Below, piece after piece: positions 6,316 to 8,381 of a DNA stretch of 8,381 nt. Every line of letters starts with the position of its first letter. Positions within the stretch are counted from its first letter, which is position 1. The position numbers and the translations under genes were made by a program. A model generated the notes under the pieces. It was not told the DNA's origin and ran no database searches. It was given only the letters and a program-made list of their open reading frames with translations. Source of the DNA: an uncultured Collinsella sp. (GTDB taxonomy: Bacteria > Actinomycetota > Coriobacteriia > Coriobacteriales > Coriobacteriaceae); the NCBI GenBank assembly GCA_959606065.1, contig CAUHHV010000043.1, positions 1-8,381 on the forward strand, given 5' to 3'.

Positions 6316-6813
6316 ATGGCTAAAGATTCCAGCTTCGACGTCGTGTCCGAGGTCAATATGCAAGAGGTCGACAACGCCTTCCAGCAGACCACGCGCGAGA
6401 TTTCCCAGCGCTATGACCTGAAGGATTCCGGCGCCACGATTGAGCTTTCGAAGGGCGACAAGCTCTTTACGATCAACGCCCCGGCCGACTTTGTCTCCAA
6501 GCAGATCATCGATGTCCTGAGCTCCAAGCTCATCAAGCGCGGCATCGACCTCAAGGCTGTTTCGTGGGATGCTCCGCAGGCGGCATCGGGCGGCACCGTG
6601 CGCGTGCTCGGCCATATCGTCGAGGGTATCGACCAGGCGACCGCCAAGAAGATCAACAAGGACATCAAGGACCAAAAGCTCAAGGTCAAGGTGACCATCG
6701 AAGCTGACAAGCTGCGTGTTTCCTCTGCTTCGAAGGACGCGTTGCAGACCGTGATTCAGTTCCTGCGCGACCAGGACTACGGCCAGCCGCTGCAGTTCAC
6801 CAACTACCGCTAA
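6316..6813 (+). CDS. yajQ: YajQ-family nucleotide-binding protein (DUF520)
   Basis: At 165 aa the protein has the normal length of the family and its signature ends: SSFDVVSEVNMQEVDNA near the N-terminus, SQRYDLKDSG at 30-39, and the closing FLRDQDYGQPLQFTNYR. The fold in relatives is two ferredoxin-like halves. Family members bind nucleotides or RNA, and a Xanthomonas member binds cyclic di-GMP and controls transcription through a partner protein. The true function in most bacteria is unsettled. The protein looks cytoplasmic, with no signal or membrane segment. AAAGGA six bases before the ATG gives a good start. It lies 26 bases after the rodZ-like gene and 27 bases before rimO, with no terminator on either side, so it is probably co-transcribed. 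Its presence in the middle of this cluster is less common than that of the flanking genes. Confidence 0.93.
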   Translation: MAKDSSFDVVSEVNMQEVDNAFQQTTREISQRYDLKDSGATIELSKGDKLFTINAPADFVSKQIIDVLSSKLIKRGIDLKAVSWDAPQAASGGTVRVLGHIVEGIDQATAKKINKDIKDQKLKVKVTIEADKLRVSSASKDALQTVIQFLRDQDYGQPLQFTNYR

Positions 6814-6840
6814 TATCATTCGAAAGGACCGCTCTCCAAC

Positions 6841-8190
6841 ATGGATACACCGTTGGGCTCCGTGCTCTACATCACCCTCGGGTGCGCCAAGAACGAGGTC
6901 GATACCGACCGCATGCGTTCTCTTTTGACCGCCGCAGGCTACGAGGAGGCATTCGACCCGCAGGAGGCCGATATCGCCATCGTCAATACGTGCTCGTTCC
7001 TCGCCTCCGCAACGTCCGAGAGCATCGAGACCACGCTCGAGCTCGCCAACGAGGTGCAGGACGGCGTTCGTTCTTGCCCCATCGTCATGTGCGGCTGTGT
7101 GCCGTCGCGCTATGGCGACGACCTGCCTGACGAGCTGCCCGAGGTCGCTGCCTTTGTGAAGGCCGACGAGGAAGACGGCATCGTGGCAGTCATCGATGGC
7201 GTGCTGGGTGTCGAGCGTGAGATCGCGGCCTATATCCCTCAGGTCAAGCGTACCGTCGAGGGTGCCGTTGCCTACGTCAAGATTTCCGATGGCTGCAATC
7301 GTTTTTGCAGCTTCTGCATGATCCCCTATATTCGCGGTCGTTATCACTCGCGCAATGCCGAGAGCATTATCTCCGAGGTGCGCGACCTGGTTGCCGGTGG
7401 CGTGCGCGAGATCGTGCTGATCGGCCAGGACACGGGCATCTGGGGCACCGACTTTGCGGATGAGGACGTCGCCGAGGGCTCGCCGCGCAATTTGGCGCAG
7501 CTGCTGCGTGCCGTCGCCGAGGCCGTGCGCCCGCAGAACGTCTGGGTCCGCGTGCTCTACCTGCAGCCCGAGGGCATGACCGATGAGCTCATCGAGACGA
7601 TTCGCGATACGCCCGAGGTGCTGCCCTATATCGATATCCCCGTGCAGCACTGCGACGCGCGCATTCTCAAGGCCATGCGTCGCTCCGGTTCGCGCCAGGA
7701 GCTCGAGGATCTGTTCCGCGACCTTCGCGAGCGCATCCCCGGCATCGTGATTCGTTCCACGGCCATGGTCGGCTTCCCGACCGAGACCGACGACGAGTTC
7801 CGCGACCTTATCGACTTTATGGACACCGTCGGCTTTGACTACACGAGTGTCTTTGCCTACTCGCGTGAGGAAGGTAGCCTGGCCGCTAAGATGGAGGGCC
7901 AGGTCGACGAAGAGGTCAAGCTCGAGCGCGCCCAGGAGGCCATGGACCTGGCCGAGTCGCTCGGTTTTGCCGCCACCGCCGCACATGTGGGCGAGCGCGC
8001 CCAGGTGATTGTCGACGGTATCGAAGAGACCGAGGATGGCGCCGAGCTGATCGGCCATGCCTGGTTCCAGGCGCCCGATTCCGATGGCGCGGTGCATCTG
8101 GACGCCAGCGAGGCGTCCGTGGGCGATATTCTGACCGTCGAGTTTACCGATAGCTTCTGCTACGAGCTTATCGGTCATGTTGTGGAGTAG
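6841..8190 (+). CDS. rimO: Ribosomal protein S12 (aspartate) methylthiotransferase RimO
   Basis: RimO is a radical-SAM iron-sulfur enzyme that adds a methylthio group to the beta carbon of a conserved Asp in ribosomal protein S12 (Asp89 in E. coli, a close count elsewhere). The 449 aa fit the family. The N-terminal UPF0004 domain carries the auxiliary-cluster cysteines Cys15 (LGCAKNEVDTD), Cys51 (NTCSF) and Cys86 (CGCVPSRYG). The radical-SAM motif CNRFCSFC supplies Cys152, Cys156 and Cys159. A C-terminal TRAM domain fills about 384-449. LGCAKNxVDT and the ending of the TRAM domain fit RimO better than the tRNA enzymes MiaB and MtaB, whose N-terminal motif is GCQMNxxDS or similar. All six cluster cysteines are present, so the enzyme should be active. 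AAAGGA is 12 bases upstream of the ATG, a rather long gap. The next gene starts nine bases after its stop. Confidence 0.94.
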   Translation: MDTPLGSVLYITLGCAKNEVDTDRMRSLLTAAGYEEAFDPQEADIAIVNTCSFLASATSESIETTLELANEVQDGVRSCPIVMCGCVPSRYGDDLPDELPEVAAFVKADEEDGIVAVIDGVLGVEREIAAYIPQVKRTVEGAVAYVKISDGCNRFCSFCMIPYIRGRYHSRNAESIISEVRDLVAGGVREIVLIGQDTGIWGTDFADEDVAEGSPRNLAQLLRAVAEAVRPQNVWVRVLYLQPEGMTDELIETIRDTPEVLPYIDIPVQHCDARILKAMRRSGSRQELEDLFRDLRERIPGIVIRSTAMVGFPTETDDEFRDLIDFMDTVGFDYTSVFAYSREEGSLAAKMEGQVDEEVKLERAQEAMDLAESLGFAATAAHVGERAQVIVDGIEETEDGAELIGHAWFQAPDSDGAVHLDASEASVGDILTVEFTDSFCYELIGHVVE

Positions 8191-8193
8191 GAG
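8189..8193 (+). promoter_or_regulatory. Ribosome binding site for the GTG start of the pgsA-type gene
   Basis: AGGAG overlaps the rimO stop codon and ends six bases before a GTG at 8200. This supports GTG as the start codon and suggests that translation is coupled to rimO. The next in-frame ATG falls inside the first hydrophobic helix, which makes it a poor alternative. Confidence 0.7.
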
Positions 8194-8199
8194 AGCGTC

Positions 8200-8381
8200 G
8201 TGGCTAACGAGAGCAATAAGGAACTGACGAGTGTCTGGACGCCCGCCAACATCGTGACGTGCGTTCGCATCGTCTTTATCCCGGTGTTCATGATCGTGTC
8301 GGCGCTTTCTCACACGAGTGTTGCCGGTACGGATTGGAGCACCTTCGACGGCCCGCTCGCCGCCGCTGCCTTCATTCTGTA
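8200..8381 (+). CDS. pgsA: CDP-alcohol phosphatidyltransferase, probably PgsA (partial, runs off the window)
   Basis: Only the first 60 residues are present. After a short polar N-terminus comes WTPANIVTCVRIVFIPVFMIV, which fits the P-N-x-(L/V)-T-x-x-R-(I/L) opening and first membrane helix of CDP-diacylglycerol-glycerol-3-phosphate 3-phosphatidyltransferases. These make phosphatidylglycerophosphate, the precursor of phosphatidylglycerol, in the inner membrane. A second hydrophobic stretch starts at the window edge (GPLAAAAFIL). The catalytic DGxxAR...GxxxDxxxD motif would lie beyond the end and cannot be checked. The place after rodZ and rimO agrees with pgsA, which is followed by cinA and recA in many Gram-positive bacteria. 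Another CDP-alcohol transferase, such as a cardiolipin synthase or phosphatidylinositol-phosphate synthase type, is possible. Confidence 0.78.
   Translation, partial: MANESNKELTSVWTPANIVTCVRIVFIPVFMIVSALSHTSVAGTDWSTFDGPLAAAAFIL

Noticed and set aside
6286..8313. Open frame of 675 codons on the minus strand across pgsA, rimO and yajQ
   Set aside because: It covers three intact genes on the other strand, and its product is low in recognisable structure (HDHEH-type and LGQ-rich). The lack of stop codons follows from the strong codon bias of the real genes.

Overview
The window is a compact, single-strand stretch of bacterial chromosome with high GC (about 60% by eye). It most resembles a Gram-positive actinobacterium of the Coriobacteriia, with Collinsella or a relative as my best guess. 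The guess rests on protein style (a single full-length RNase J, a FtsK with a long acidic linker, a RodZ-type protein with a big low-complexity linker), GC-rich codon use and repeated AAAGGA ribosome binding sites. It is inference, not a database match.

Layout. Positions 1-111 form a long, nearly continuous imperfect palindrome with perfect 21-bp ends. It belongs to no gene and is the least explained part of the window. Positions 112-310 are the non-coding leader of the operon, with weak candidate promoter elements and a GC-rich hairpin. Six genes follow, all on the + strand and closely packed: rnj (RNase J, 311-1981), ftsK/spoIIIE DNA translocase (1983-4760), a rodZ-like membrane protein with an N-terminal helix-turn-helix (4760-6289), yajQ (6316-6813), rimO (6841-8190), and the first 60 codons of a pgsA-type CDP-alcohol phosphatidyltransferase (8200 to the window edge). 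No gap after 310 exceeds 27 bases and I see no terminator inside the run, so it reads as one operon. The first two junctions (1 nt gap; 1 nt overlap) place the Shine-Dalgarno of the downstream gene inside the upstream coding sequence.

The order rnj - ftsK/spoIIIE - rodZ - (rimO) - pgsA is an old arrangement, also seen in outline in Bacillus subtilis (rnjB, spoIIIE, ymfM/rodZ, pgsA, followed by cinA and recA). The genes join RNA decay, chromosome segregation at the septum, cell-shape control, ribosome modification and phospholipid synthesis. This is housekeeping DNA rather than a genomic island, and I see no defence system, prophage or new enzyme pathway in it.

The points worth a second look are the 111-bp palindromic element; a duplicated 12-residue motif in the FtsK linker kept identical by synonymous changes; the RodZ-like linker, which has 36 Arg and no Lys and is rich in RG/RGG, next to a Lys-rich, Arg-poor extracytoplasmic part; and mutually exclusive pairings in the rnj leader.
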